A stretch of DNA of 64,000 nt, from assembly GCF_038738535.1 (NCBI RefSeq), contig NZ_CP046128.1:3472001-3536000 (forward strand), given 5' to 3'. The notes under the pieces are model-generated. The model made no database searches, had not been told where the DNA came from, and saw nothing but the letters and a program-made list of their open reading frames with translations. A program made the position numbers and the translations under genes. This DNA is from Bacillus pumilus. Its GTDB lineage: Bacteria; Bacillota; Bacilli; Bacillales; Bacillaceae. Below are positions 20,287 to 28,899 of the stretch, in pieces. How positions within the stretch are numbered: position 1 is the stretch's first letter; each line of letters begins with the position of its first letter.

Positions 20287-20909
20287 CTTTTTGCAACGGT
20301 CACAAAATGCTTTAATATGCGGGCTGTTAATCCCCAAATGGTGTAGTTTTCATAATCATAAAACCATTCCTCTATCGATCGGCTCCCCCAGCGGTACTTC
20401 TCACCATTCATGATTTTTTCATAAGGGAAATCCTCACCTGGTGTTGGCTGAACGGATACATGATGTAAGTACGGCTCATATTGGCTGAGCCATGATAGAG
20501 GCACGGTAAAGGTCTCTTCTACTTCTTCTTGATTGAAGGAGTGTTTCACTTTTTGTTCATCAATGATCCCGACATATGGGTAGACCACGAAGGATGGAGA
20601 AGCAATGTAAGGACTGAGCTGTCCAAGAATCTCCACCGATTCTGGCGGAATGCCCAGCTCCTCATATGTTTCCCGCAATGCAGCTTCCTGTGCTGTTTCG
20701 CTGCCGTCGAGTTTGCCACCAGGGAAGCTAATATCACCCGGCTGTTTTCTCATGGTCAGCGATCGCACCTCAAATAATATATGCCATTCCCCGTTTACTT
20801 GCACCAAAGGGACAAGGACCGCAGCTTTGAACGCTGTCTCTTCTCCAATAAATAACGGTTGTGATTGATGTAAGTCATTTTTTAATTGGTCAATGAACAC
20901 GGACATCAC
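20277..20909 (-). CDS. Nudix hydrolase, CoA pyrophosphatase type
   Basis: The protein has about 210 residues with a complete Nudix box: G65, E71, R79-E80, E83-E84 and G86. Upstream QPGDISFPGGK marks the CoA-pyrophosphatase (NudL/YeaB) group, which splits CoA or oxidised CoA into phosphopantetheine and ADP. The start is uncertain: GTG ATG TCC GTG at 20909-20898 offers three starts. AGGTGA would best serve the inner GTG (20900). It stands alone and converges on the PadR operon. Confidence 0.87.
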   Translation of the reverse strand: MMSVFIDQLKNDLHQSQPLFIGEETAFKAAVLVPLVQVNGEWHILFEVRSLTMRKQPGDISFPGGKLDGSETAQEAALRETYEELGIPPESVEILGQLSPYIASPSFVVYPYVGIIDEQKVKHSFNQEEVEETFTVPLSWLSQYEPYLHHVSVQPTPGEDFPYEKIMNGEKYRWGSRSIEEWFYDYENYTIWGLTARILKHFVTVAKRNS

Positions 20910-20990
20910 CTGTTTTCTGTTCCTCTTTCCTTTAGCGTATCATGGTTCACCTTTTGATTAAAGATGATCTTTCTGACAATTATTTTTATC

Positions 20991-21035
20991 AATTTGACAA
21001 CTATACTTGTCAAATTGAATACAATACTTTACAAT
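20991..21035 (+). promoter_or_regulatory. promoter with inverted-repeat operator for the XRE gene
   Basis: AATTTGACAA and TTGTCAAATT form a perfect 10-bp inverted repeat with a 6-bp spacer (20991-21016). The right arm includes a -35 TTGTCA (21007-21012), 17 bp before TACAAT (21030-21035). Autorepression by the XRE protein is likely. Confidence 0.6.
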
Positions 21036-21070
21036 CAAAGAAAGATTTCGATCAAAGTTGAGGTGACAGA

Positions 21071-21277
21071 ATGAAAAATCGGCTAAAAGAGCTTCGTGCG
21101 CGTGATGGGTTGAACCAAACTGAGCTTGCAAAGCGTGCAAAGGTTTCTCGTCAGACCATCAGCTTGATGGAACGAGATGAATTAATGCCGTCTCTCTTGC
21201 TCGCTGTTAAGCTTTCACGAATTTTTCAGGAACCCATTGAACGTATTTTTCTATTCGAGGAGGATGAACTCACATGA
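21071..21277 (+). CDS. small XRE-family helix-turn-helix regulator
   Basis: This 68-residue protein is a single Cro/CI-type helix-turn-helix: LKELRARDGLNQTELAKRAK, then VSRQTISLMERDELMPS. Such minimal regulators (YozG/YvaO-like) often repress themselves and a co-transcribed membrane protein. GAGGTGACAG gives the ribosome binding site. The stop overlaps the ATG of the DUF3169 gene by 4 bp, so the two are translationally coupled. The inverted repeat overlapping its promoter is the probable operator. Confidence 0.88.
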   Translation: MKNRLKELRARDGLNQTELAKRAKVSRQTISLMERDELMPSLLLAVKLSRIFQEPIERIFLFEEDELT

Positions 21278-21954
21278 AAACTGTATACAAAATGCTCTTA
21301 GGTGCTCTCCTTGGCTTTCTCGGCGCTTACTGTCTGCTGGCAGCCGAATTTGAGATGACACTTCTTGATGTTGCATTCGAAGCGACTCTTGTCATCAGCG
21401 GATTGACGATTCTATTGATTATTTATTGTTTTTCAGGGATTTCACGTATGAAAAAAAGAGTATCACTTTCGGTATCTGGTGATGAGGAGGATGAACTGGA
21501 AGCAAAACAGTATCGAACCTTTACTGATTTGACGTTAGCCAATACGGTGAGTACCATTTTGTCCATTATTGCCATCGGTATGGCCATCGTAACCGAGCAG
21601 CCTATTTGGCTGATTCTGGTCAATGTTACTTTATTTATCGTCACCATTATCGGTTCTTATGTAGCGATATCCGTTCTAAAGCTTGTCTACCCTAATCGCA
21701 ACCTACCAAGCCCATCTGACAAAGATTATAGTAAAAAGCTGCTCGCTATTTCTGACGAAGGTGAAAAGCATGTGATGCTTGGCGGACTGTTTCACACATA
21801 TCAATTGATGAATATCCTGTTGATCGGTGCCATGTTTATTTTGATTGTGTATTCCCTTGGGGCCAATCACTCTCAGCTCTTCTCAATCATGGTGATTGGA
21901 CTTGTTTTAATCATTTTGAATGCAAATTATATGTTCAGGATTAGAAATCGTTAA
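21274..21954 (+). CDS. DUF3169 membrane protein
   Basis: The product has 226 residues with six likely membrane segments: 7-24, 34-52, 93-110, 115-135, 170-195 and 200-220. A hydrophilic loop with EEDELEAKQYRTFTDLTLAN lies between segments 2 and 3. This matches DUF3169 proteins, usually encoded right after a small XRE regulator, as here. Their function is not known; stress sensing or export has been guessed. ATG 21274 overlaps the regulator stop. Confidence 0.8.
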   Translation: MKTVYKMLLGALLGFLGAYCLLAAEFEMTLLDVAFEATLVISGLTILLIIYCFSGISRMKKRVSLSVSGDEEDELEAKQYRTFTDLTLANTVSTILSIIAIGMAIVTEQPIWLILVNVTLFIVTIIGSYVAISVLKLVYPNRNLPSPSDKDYSKKLLAISDEGEKHVMLGGLFHTYQLMNILLIGAMFILIVYSLGANHSQLFSIMVIGLVLIILNANYMFRIRNR

Positions 21955-21960
21955 ATGAAC

Positions 21961-21995
21961 AAAAGCACAGCCTAATGCAAAGGCTGTGCTTTTTT
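21961..21995. terminator. bidirectional terminator
   Basis: AAAAGCACAGCCT pairs with AGGCTGTGCTTTT (13 bp), followed by TTT. It separates the DUF3169 gene from the convergent amino-acid permease gene. Confidence 0.9.
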
Positions 21996-22002
21996 CCGTC
22001 CA

Positions 22003-23349
22003 TTATGACGCACGGCGTTTCTTTCGTGCATAAATCAATAATAAGAAACCAAACCAAACCGGTGTTAATAAGAGCGCCGGACGTGTTGCATCCGCAAACA
22101 GCATGATTACAAGAATGGCAGCAAAGAGCACAAGAACACAAATGTTCACAAAAGGTGTGAACGGTGCTTTAAAAGTAGATGCCGCATGCAGTTCAGGCCG
22201 TGTTTTTTTATATTTCAAATGGCAAATTAAAATAATACTCCATACCCAAATGAAACAAATGGCGCTGATGGTTGTGACAATACCAAAGGCTTGTTCGGGA
22301 ATCAGCTTGCTTAAAAGAGCACCGACCGATACCACAATCGTTGAAACGAATAGTGCATTACTTGGAACAGCGTGCTTGTTCAGACGTCCAAAGGAAGCCG
22401 GGCCCTGTTTTTGATGACTGAGATTATACAAAATTCGGCTTGTTGAGAACATACCGCTATTACAAGCTGAAGCCGCAGACGTCAAGACAACAAAATTAAT
22501 AAGTCCCGCTGCTACTGGTATCCCAATCAGCCCAAAAGTTTTCACAAAAGGACTTTCTGATGCACTGAGCTCAGTCCATGGGTTGATACATAGTAAAACA
22601 AAGATGGCACCCACATAGAAAAATAGAATTCTTAAAGGAATTTTATTAATCGCAGACGGGATGTTTTTTTGCGGATTGGCTGTTTCTGCTGCGGACACAC
22701 CGACTAGTTCCACTCCCACATACGCAAAGATTACCATCTGGAATGACAGTAAGAAGCCTGTGACACCATGCGGGAATAATCCGCCGTGTGACCAAAGATT
22801 CGTCACCGTCACCGGACCTGCATCTGTTTGAAAACCCATGATTAAAAGGACAATTCCAACGCCGATCAGTAATAGAATCGTAATGACCTTAATCAACGCA
22901 AACCAAAATTCCATTTCTCCGAAAAGCTTCACCGTTAATAAATTAAACCCTAGTAAAATCAACAAACAAATGATGGCAGGAATCCATTGCGGGATGTCAA
23001 ACCAGTACTGCACATACACTCCGACAGCAATGACATCCGCCATCGCTGTCATAATCCAGCAAAACCAATACGTCCACCCTGTCACAAAGGAAGCCCAAGG
23101 ACCGAGATAGTCCTCTGCAATATCGGTTAATGACTGATAGCCCGCCTTCGATAAGAGTAATTCACCAAGTGCCCTCATGACAAAAAAGATCGCCATTCCG
23201 ACAATTAAATAAGCAAAAATGATCGATGGACCTGCCAATTGAATGGCCTTTCCAGAGCCTAAAAACAGCCCAGTTCCAATGGTTCCGCCAATTGCAATCA
23301 ACTGAACATGGCGGTTTGATAAATCTCGTTTTAATTCTTGTTGTTCCAA
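22003..23349 (-). CDS. APC-family amino-acid permease (D-serine/D-alanine/glycine type)
   Basis: The permease has about 448 residues and twelve membrane segments, beginning LKRDLSNRHVQLIAIGGTIG, the usual start of the CycA/AnsP group. I choose TTG 23349 because AGGAGGG lies 7-9 bp upstream; the longer frame to 23475 runs through the leader terminator and cannot be real. The leader carries a glycine riboswitch and terminator, so glycine, or glycine with D-alanine/D-serine, is the expected substrate. It converges on the DUF3169 gene. Confidence 0.88.
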   Translation of the reverse strand: MEQQELKRDLSNRHVQLIAIGGTIGTGLFLGSGKAIQLAGPSIIFAYLIVGMAIFFVMRALGELLLSKAGYQSLTDIAEDYLGPWASFVTGWTYWFCWIMTAMADVIAVGVYVQYWFDIPQWIPAIICLLILLGFNLLTVKLFGEMEFWFALIKVITILLLIGVGIVLLIMGFQTDAGPVTVTNLWSHGGLFPHGVTGFLLSFQMVIFAYVGVELVGVSAAETANPQKNIPSAINKIPLRILFFYVGAIFVLLCINPWTELSASESPFVKTFGLIGIPVAAGLINFVVLTSAASACNSGMFSTSRILYNLSHQKQGPASFGRLNKHAVPSNALFVSTIVVSVGALLSKLIPEQAFGIVTTISAICFIWVWSIILICHLKYKKTRPELHAASTFKAPFTPFVNICVLVLFAAILVIMLFADATRPALLLTPVWFGFLLLIYARKKRRAS

Positions 23350-23410
23350 TGCTAACGCCCTCCTACGACACGATCTTATACTGAAATAATGAACCCTCAA
23401 AAAGTCCATA

Positions 23411-23440
23411 AAAAAAGAGATTGGATGCGCTCCAATCTCA
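23411..23440 (-). terminator. glycine riboswitch expression-platform terminator
   Basis: On the minus strand GAGATTGGA pairs with TCCAATCTC around GCGCA and is followed by seven T. It lies about 80 nt after the aptamer and 60 nt before the permease start. Confidence 0.85.
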
Positions 23441-23518
23441 CGGTCATAAAAGAATAGCAAAATAGAGAAAAGCAATACACGGCGTCATCCATGCATTACA
23501 AATACAATATTTCGTACT

Positions 23519-23584
23519 CTTCTGTCCTTTTGCCTGAGATTGTGAACCCTTCGGCGCCGCACATACATGCGGTCTCTCCAGAAG
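23519..23584 (-). ncRNA. glycine riboswitch aptamer (gcvT-type)
   Basis: On the minus strand the order is CTTCTGGAGAGACC, GCGCCGAAGGG, then CTCAGGCAAAAGGACAG and AGAAG. These are the conserved blocks of the glycine aptamer, with P1 formed by CTTCT and AGAAG. Only one complete aptamer is visible; flanking sequence may hold a ghost aptamer as in other singlet glycine switches. Downstream is a terminator and then the amino-acid permease gene. Confidence 0.9.
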
Positions 23585-23665
23585 CTGCTCCTGCCATAGT
23601 GTGACCCACAGCAATCATAGCCTTCGTTATTTACTTAAAATGTTGCTATTTCTGAATAATTTCAT

Positions 23666-23694
23666 ATTTTACGCCTCTAGAAGAAAGCTGTCAA
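23666..23694 (-). promoter_or_regulatory. promoter of the riboswitch-permease transcript
   Basis: On the minus strand TTGACA (23694-23689), a 17-bp spacer and TAAAAT (23671-23666) form a near-consensus sigma-A promoter about 80 nt before the aptamer. Confidence 0.8.
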
Positions 23695-23852
23695 TGGAAA
23701 TCTTTTATGATTTCTGTCACTCTACCTGACATCACTTCATCAACACCCCTCATTAAGGTATAATAAATCAAAAGATGTTCGGCTCGTTTGATGGAGAAAT
23801 CCATCCTGACCATGAACCAAGTTAGGCAATCCATTGAAGTTGGTGAAGATAA

Positions 23853-24875
23853 ATGAAAAAAATGAACAAACAGCGTGTCACATTACAGGAAGTCGCCCGT
23901 CATGCCGGTGTATCGACTTCAACGGCCTCACTCGTTGTTCGAAACAACCCAAGAATCTCTGAAGCCACTCGAAAAAAGGTCCTGCAATCTATGGAGGAAT
24001 TAGGATACGTGTATGACCGCGTCGCTGCTAACATGCGGTCAAAAAGTTCAAATATTGTAGGTGTGATTGTCACGGATATTTCAAACACGTTTATTTCTGA
24101 GTTTTTAATCGGCGTGCAAACCACACTTGAATCACTGGGCTATACCGTTTTACTTGGGACAACCTTTGACAGTGTCGATAAGCAGGAACGGCTCATTTCC
24201 ACCATGGTAGAGCACCGAGTTGGCGGGATCATTTTAAACCCAGCTTCGAAAAGCTCTGCTCGGACGGTCAAACAATTAAATCAAATTCGCACCCCAAAAG
24301 TACTGGCAAATCGTGAATTAGCAGATGTGCATTGTGACTATGTCGGTGCTGATTATGAACAAGGCGCTTGGATGGCGGTCCATCATCTTCTTCAAAAGGG
24401 ACATCGGCGCATTGCCTTTTTAGGCGGCATCAAGTCCTCCTCGACTTGGATTGACCGAATGAAAGGGTTCAAAAGAGCCCACGACGAGGCAAACCTAACA
24501 ATTGATGAATCTCTTATTATTGATATGGAACCGACTCGTGAAGGCGGGAAAGAAGCACTCGCCCAAGTCATCGATCAGCCCGATCCTCCTACCGCTATTT
24601 TTTGTTTTAGTGACTTAGTTGCGTTTGGGGTCATTCAAGGACTGACATCACGTGACATCAAGCCTGGTGAAGATATCGATGTAGTTGGATTCGATAACAT
24701 CCCTGAAGCGGAAATGTATCACCCGCCGCTCACCACTGTCTCTTCATTCCCACGGTCCATCGGGGTAAAAGCAGCGAACCTTTTATATCATAAAATGAAC
24801 GAGCAGGATGAAGAGCTGCAGCGATTGATCTTAAAGCCTCAACTTCATATCAGAGAAAGCTCTACCTCATCGTGA
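23853..24875 (+). CDS. LacI-family transcriptional regulator
   Basis: The regulator has 340 residues. Residues 8-60 form the LacI helix-turn-helix plus hinge (VTLQEVARHAGVSTSTASLV, then RKKVLQSMEELGYVYDRVAA). The rest is the periplasmic-binding-like ligand domain, with VGVIVTDISNTF near 70 and DVVGFDNIPEAEM near 285. It probably controls the MFS/dehydrogenase operon downstream, whose leader has CG-centred repeats typical of LacI operators. The ligand may be quinate, shikimate or a related hydroaromatic acid, which is inference. Confidence 0.88.
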   Translation: MKKMNKQRVTLQEVARHAGVSTSTASLVVRNNPRISEATRKKVLQSMEELGYVYDRVAANMRSKSSNIVGVIVTDISNTFISEFLIGVQTTLESLGYTVLLGTTFDSVDKQERLISTMVEHRVGGIILNPASKSSARTVKQLNQIRTPKVLANRELADVHCDYVGADYEQGAWMAVHHLLQKGHRRIAFLGGIKSSSTWIDRMKGFKRAHDEANLTIDESLIIDMEPTREGGKEALAQVIDQPDPPTAIFCFSDLVAFGVIQGLTSRDIKPGEDIDVVGFDNIPEAEMYHPPLTTVSSFPRSIGVKAANLLYHKMNEQDEELQRLILKPQLHIRESSTSS

Positions 24876-24879
24876 AAAG

Positions 24880-24910
24880 GAGAATTGTGTATAGCAATTC
24901 TCTTTTTTTA
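24880..24910 (+). terminator. terminator of the LacI-type gene
   Basis: GAGAATTG pairs with CAATTCTC around a 7-nt loop, followed by TTTTTTTA. Confidence 0.8.
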
Positions 24911-24971
24911 TTGAGCAAGTCAATCATTTCTTTGTTTCATTTTTCTTTTTTTAAATCACAAAGTCATAAAC

Positions 24972-25000
24972 TTGACACATTTTAAACACAGGAGTATATT
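24972..25000 (+). promoter_or_regulatory. promoter of the MFS-dehydrogenase operon
   Basis: TTGACA (24972-24977), a 17-bp spacer and TATATT (24995-25000). The leader to the MFS start is about 300 nt and holds the LacI-type operators. Confidence 0.65.
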
Positions 25001-25018
25001 TATCTCGTTGCTTCTTTT

Positions 25019-25163
25019 AGTATATCGTTATACCTATTTCTGTGTATCGTTGTTTTTATCAACATCAGTTAAAAGTGGACTTTTCTGATTCTGATCAAAT
25101 TATGAAGATTCACTTTCTAATCAAGGCTGTTTTTATTTTTTTATTTTAGTAGAACGATATACT
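25019..25163. promoter_or_regulatory. pair of LacI-type operators
   Basis: AGTATATCGTT at 25019-25029 and its exact reverse complement AACGATATACT at 25153-25163 lie about 130 bp apart. Each is part of a CG-centred imperfect palindrome (AGTATATCGTTATACC and AGTAGAACGATATACT). A weaker TGTATCGTTGT is at 25042-25052. Two spaced operators suggest looping by a tetrameric or dimeric LacI-type repressor. Confidence 0.55.
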
Positions 25164-25222
25164 TAATTGAAGAACAGATGAATATTCATTATTTTTTCAT
25201 CAATCACATAAGGGGTGTTGTG

Positions 25223-25273
25223 ATGGGCTTTATGTACATTCATAAAAAGAACAACCGACATAAAAAGATTTAA
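25223..25273 (+). CDS. possible 16-residue leader peptide
   Basis: ATG 25223 follows AAGGGGTG and opens MGFMYIHKKNNRHKKI. It is followed by a small hairpin (AACCCT/AGGGTT, 25272-25286) just before the MFS ribosome binding site. It may be a chance frame; the basic content is unlike known leaders. Confidence 0.25.
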   Translation: MGFMYIHKKNNRHKKI

Positions 25274-25306
25274 CCCTAAAAGGGTTGCAAATATAGGAGT
25301 GGGAAC

Positions 25307-26488
25307 ATGAAAAATCCTTATATTAAATCGTCACTCGGCATGTATTTAAATTACTTCATGCTCGGCATGATCAATATCATTGTAGCGTCCAATATGGATA
25401 GCTTATCTGAACGCTACCATGTAGATATTACGAAAATCAGCTTGCTTGTATCGGCGATCGGAATTGGTAAACTGATTGCTCTCTTTTTCTCTGGCCGGTT
25501 AGCAGACCGCTGGGGACGTAAGCCTGTCATTATTACAGGGAACTTTCTTTACTTATTATTCTTAATCGGTATTCCAACGACAACGAATTATACATTGGCA
25601 TTTATCTTTGCGATTTCAGCCGGGATTGCAAACTCATTACTTGATTCGGGAACATATCCTGCTTTGACAGAATCGTTTCCTAAAAAGGCAAGTTCAGCTT
25701 CTGTTTTAGTGAAGGCGTCCGTTTCAATTGGAGCGACTGTTCTTCCATTTATCTTGGCGTTCCTTATTGCACATGACATCTTCTGGGGCTGGGCGTTCTT
25801 TGGGCTAGGACTTCTTTATTTACTTGTAGGGATTTACTTGATCTTTATGCCGTTCCCGAACCATAAGCAAGTCTCTACACAAGATGACCTTCCAGTGCAG
25901 GAACAAATGAAGGAAGAACCTAAAATGTTGGGTGAAGGCTTAGCCGTCGTGCTCATGGGATTCACGTCTACTGCATTGTTTGTCGTATGGCAAACGTGGC
26001 TTCCACAGCTCGGATTGAAATTGATTGGGCTTGGCGCAGGACAAGCGACACAGCTTCTTTCTTATTTTAGTATTGGTGCCCTTGTGTCAGTTCTACTGCT
26101 CTCAATTGTATTAGATAAATTCATTTCGCCGATTATGGTCGCAATCATTTATCCAGTTGGAGCATTTCTTGCCATGCTTTCACTATTTCAAATTGAAACG
26201 TATAGCATTGTCATTGTCAGCACCTTTTTCTTAGGATTATTTACAGCAGGGATCTTCCAGCTGGCGATGAGTATTATGATGAAATTATTCCCTACAAACA
26301 AAGCAACGGCTTCATCATACGTCAACATTGCGGCAAGCTCAGCGTTTATTCTTGTGCCGCTCATTACAAGCGGTTTGGTCAGCACGTACGATATTAAAAT
26401 GACGTTATTTTTCGATATGATCATTGCGGTTATTAGCGTATTGTTAGCGGTCTTTGTTCTTGGACGCATGAAAAAATTGTTTAGATAA
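25307..26488 (+). CDS. MFS transporter (hydroaromatic acid uptake suspected)
   Basis: The protein has 393 residues and twelve membrane segments, with the MFS signature GRLADRWGRKPVI near residue 64. It opens with NPYIKSSLGMYLNYFMLGMI, shared closely with the divergent paralog at 27449-28642. It is transcribed with the quinate/shikimate dehydrogenase that follows after 18 bp, so quinate or shikimate transport is the likely role. The ribosome binding site is ATAGGAGTGGG before ATG 25307. Confidence 0.87.
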   Translation: MKNPYIKSSLGMYLNYFMLGMINIIVASNMDSLSERYHVDITKISLLVSAIGIGKLIALFFSGRLADRWGRKPVIITGNFLYLLFLIGIPTTTNYTLAFIFAISAGIANSLLDSGTYPALTESFPKKASSASVLVKASVSIGATVLPFILAFLIAHDIFWGWAFFGLGLLYLLVGIYLIFMPFPNHKQVSTQDDLPVQEQMKEEPKMLGEGLAVVLMGFTSTALFVVWQTWLPQLGLKLIGLGAGQATQLLSYFSIGALVSVLLLSIVLDKFISPIMVAIIYPVGAFLAMLSLFQIETYSIVIVSTFFLGLFTAGIFQLAMSIMMKLFPTNKATASSYVNIAASSAFILVPLITSGLVSTYDIKMTLFFDMIIAVISVLLAVFVLGRMKKLFR

Positions 26489-26506
26489 TTAAAGGAGATG
26501 TCAATC

Positions 26507-27409
26507 ATGACAAACATACATGAACGTAATATTGATGGAAAAACAAAATTAGTAGGCCTTCTTGCTACACCAATCGGACACAGCCTGTCACCACGTATGC
26601 ATAACCTTGGCTATACACTAACAGGAATCAACTACGCTTACCTCGCATTTGAAGTAGGGAATGAGGAACTAGAAGCAGCTGTCAACGGTATGAAAGCAAT
26701 GGGTGCAGCTGGGTTTAACGTTTCTATGCCGAACAAAATGAAAGTGCTAGACTACTTAGATGAACTAGATGATTCTGCAAAATACACACGTGCAAGTAAC
26801 ACCGTCGTAAACAAAGATGGCAAACTGATTGGCTACAACACAGATGGTCTTGGTTACGTGAGAAACTTGATTGAACATGGCGTTGAATTAGCTGGACAAA
26901 AGGTCACACTAGTCGGATCTGGCGGAGCTGCAACACCGATTGCCATTCAGCTTGCACAATCAGGTATTCGTGAAATTAGTATTTTTGCTCGTAATGATCA
27001 ATACTTTGTTCAAGCAGAAGAAAATGTAAATTACATCAACAACGAAATGACATCATTTGGTGTCAAAGCGAACATTTTCCCACTTGAAAACAAAGACGCT
27101 TTCCGCCGTGAAGTAGCTGAAAGTGCAATCTTAGCAAATGGGACAAGCCTTGGCATGAAACCACTAGATCAGCTCAGCATCATCGATGATACGCTTGATG
27201 TCCTGCGTGAAGATTTAATCGTGACAGACGTCGTATATAACCCGCAAAAAACAAAGCTCCTTGCGCAAGCACAGGAAGCTGGTGCCAAAACCATTAACGG
27301 TCTTGGCATGATGCTATGGCAAGGTGCACTTGCTTACAAACTCTTTACTGGTGAAGATATGCCAGTTGATCAAGTGAAACAAATTCTTTTTGAAAATGAC
27401 CGTTTCTAA
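26507..27409 (+). CDS. quinate/shikimate dehydrogenase (YdiB/AroE family)
   Basis: This NAD(P)-dependent dehydrogenase has about 300 residues. It has the substrate motif GHSLSPRMHN near residue 20, the catalytic lysine in NVSMPNKMKV near 73, NTDGLGYVRN near 107 and the nucleotide-binding GSGGAATPIAIQLA near 133. It reversibly oxidises shikimate or quinate. Placement behind an MFS transporter and a LacI regulator argues for catabolism rather than aromatic biosynthesis. I start at ATG 26507; ATG 26498 is fused to the AAGGAG binding site. Confidence 0.92.
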   Translation: MTNIHERNIDGKTKLVGLLATPIGHSLSPRMHNLGYTLTGINYAYLAFEVGNEELEAAVNGMKAMGAAGFNVSMPNKMKVLDYLDELDDSAKYTRASNTVVNKDGKLIGYNTDGLGYVRNLIEHGVELAGQKVTLVGSGGAATPIAIQLAQSGIREISIFARNDQYFVQAEENVNYINNEMTSFGVKANIFPLENKDAFRREVAESAILANGTSLGMKPLDQLSIIDDTLDVLREDLIVTDVVYNPQKTKLLAQAQEAGAKTINGLGMMLWQGALAYKLFTGEDMPVDQVKQILFENDRF

Positions 27410-27416
27410 ACAAAAG

Positions 27417-27450
27417 AAAGACGACTTCCTGAGCGGAGGTCGTCTTTTTT
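27417..27450. terminator. bidirectional terminator
   Basis: AAAGACGAC and GTCGTCTTT pair, extended by a TTCC/GGAG segment, and TTTTTT follows. It ends the dehydrogenase operon and faces the convergent MFS gene. Confidence 0.87.
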
Positions 27451-28642
27451 ATTCATGGACCATGATTTGACGGTATCGATACAGAATATACAGTGCACCG
27501 ATAATAGCGGCAACTGCCACCACCGCATCGAACAGAAAGATTTGTAAAATGGTCGAGTGACTTTCAATTAAACCTGTTACGACCGGAATGACAATAGCCG
27601 ACACCCCGCCGGCTGTGGAGATAATCCCTGTCATCGTTCCTTTGTTCTTCCAGAAGAATTCAGCCATCACCGTTAACGTCAGCTGAAAAACACCGGCTGT
27701 TGAGAATCCCAATACAAAGGCATTGACAGTTCCGATGACTGGGGATTTCACGACCAATAGTACACAGATGGAGACAAGTGTAATGATTGGATAGATCAGC
27801 AGCACAGTGACTGGACGGACAAAACGTCGCAAAAGAAATGCGAGCAATAAGACAGACAGCAGACCGCCCATGCTATAGTAACTAAGCAGCTTCACAGCAC
27901 TCCCTGAAGCCATCCCCAATATGGTCTCACCGTAAGTAGGCAGCCAAATTTGCGGCAACGCATACAGCCCATTTGACGTAAAGCTGATCACAATGAGTGC
28001 AATCCCTTCTCTCCAAAACGTAGGCTCTGTCGAGAAGCGCGGAAGTCCGTCATGCTCCGTTACCTGGACTTGCTCCACCTTGCGATGATTCGGAAATGGC
28101 AAGCTCCACAGTATCAAGACATTCACAAGATAGATCAGAGCAGGAACAAAAAATGCCATTCCATAAAACAAATCATGCTCTGCTAAAAAGAAAATCGCCA
28201 GTGGCAAAATGGTTGCCCCAATCGAGATAAAGGCCTTCACCATCACATTCGCAGATCCCGAGTTTTGAGGAAAAGCCTCCATTAACGCTGGATACGTTCC
28301 TGCATCCATCGCCGAATTCGCCACCCCTGCCAAAATCGCAAACGCAAACGCAATTTGATAATTCGGAGACAATGGGATTCCGATGAGAAACACCGCCATC
28401 AGCACACCCGAAACCAAAATGACCGGCTTTCGCCCAAAACGATCTGACAGCACGCCCGATAGACCATACGTGAGCACCCTGCCAATGCCGAGCGCCGAAA
28501 TCATATAACTAATTCCCGCACTATTGGTATCTAACTGTTTGATTAAAAATGGCATATTTGAAGCCAAAATAATATTGACCATACCTAATAAAAAATAATT
28601 GATATAAAGACTAGAAGCCGTTCTCACATACGGATTTCTCAT
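27449..28642 (-). CDS. MFS transporter, paralog of the 25.3-kb transporter
   Basis: About 397 residues and twelve membrane segments. Signature GVLSDRFGRKPVI follows segment 2. The N-terminus (NPYVRTASSLYINYFLLGMV) and MDAGTYPALMEAFP motif align with NPYIKSSLGMYLNYFMLGMI and LDSGTYPALTESFP of the neighbouring paralog. I start at ATG 28642 after GAGGGG; the ATG at 28708 adds 22 unlikely residues. It faces the dehydrogenase operon, and a cre-like site lies upstream. A related acid is probably transported. Confidence 0.87.
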   Translation of the reverse strand: MRNPYVRTASSLYINYFLLGMVNIILASNMPFLIKQLDTNSAGISYMISALGIGRVLTYGLSGVLSDRFGRKPVILVSGVLMAVFLIGIPLSPNYQIAFAFAILAGVANSAMDAGTYPALMEAFPQNSGSANVMVKAFISIGATILPLAIFFLAEHDLFYGMAFFVPALIYLVNVLILWSLPFPNHRKVEQVQVTEHDGLPRFSTEPTFWREGIALIVISFTSNGLYALPQIWLPTYGETILGMASGSAVKLLSYYSMGGLLSVLLLAFLLRRFVRPVTVLLIYPIITLVSICVLLVVKSPVIGTVNAFVLGFSTAGVFQLTLTVMAEFFWKNKGTMTGIISTAGGVSAIVIPVVTGLIESHSTILQIFLFDAVVAVAAIIGALYILYRYRQIMVHE

Positions 28643-28684
28643 CCTGACACACCCCTCAACACCATCGCAATGAAGTGACAAATA

Positions 28685-28700
28685 ATGGTTACGCTTACAA
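28685..28700. promoter_or_regulatory. candidate cre site upstream of the second MFS gene
   Basis: ATGGTTACGCTTACAA matches the cre consensus with one mismatch, 43-58 bp before the MFS start. The rest of the 28643-28957 gap shows no convincing gene. Confidence 0.45.
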
Positions 28701-28899
28701 GATCTCATATGTGAGGAAGAACAGCTTTGCAGCCTTCACGTTCATACATCTCATCCGCTCACAGCTTACATGCCCTTCATGTATCAAGCATTTCTTCAAT
28801 TTTTCACTCTCTTATTTTATACGAATGCGAAAGGTAAAGATAGTGAATTGCTTAAATTTGAGAGAAAATCATCGATCAAGCGTATGACTCCATCGATAG

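Noticed and set aside
22003..23475. Longer permease frame with an N-terminal extension
   Set aside because: The extension runs through the riboswitch terminator and lacks a ribosome binding site; TTG 23349 has AGGAGGG at proper distance.
28675..28887. 70-codon frame upstream of the second MFS gene
   Set aside because: No ribosome binding site and no protein-like pattern; it lies in the promoter region.
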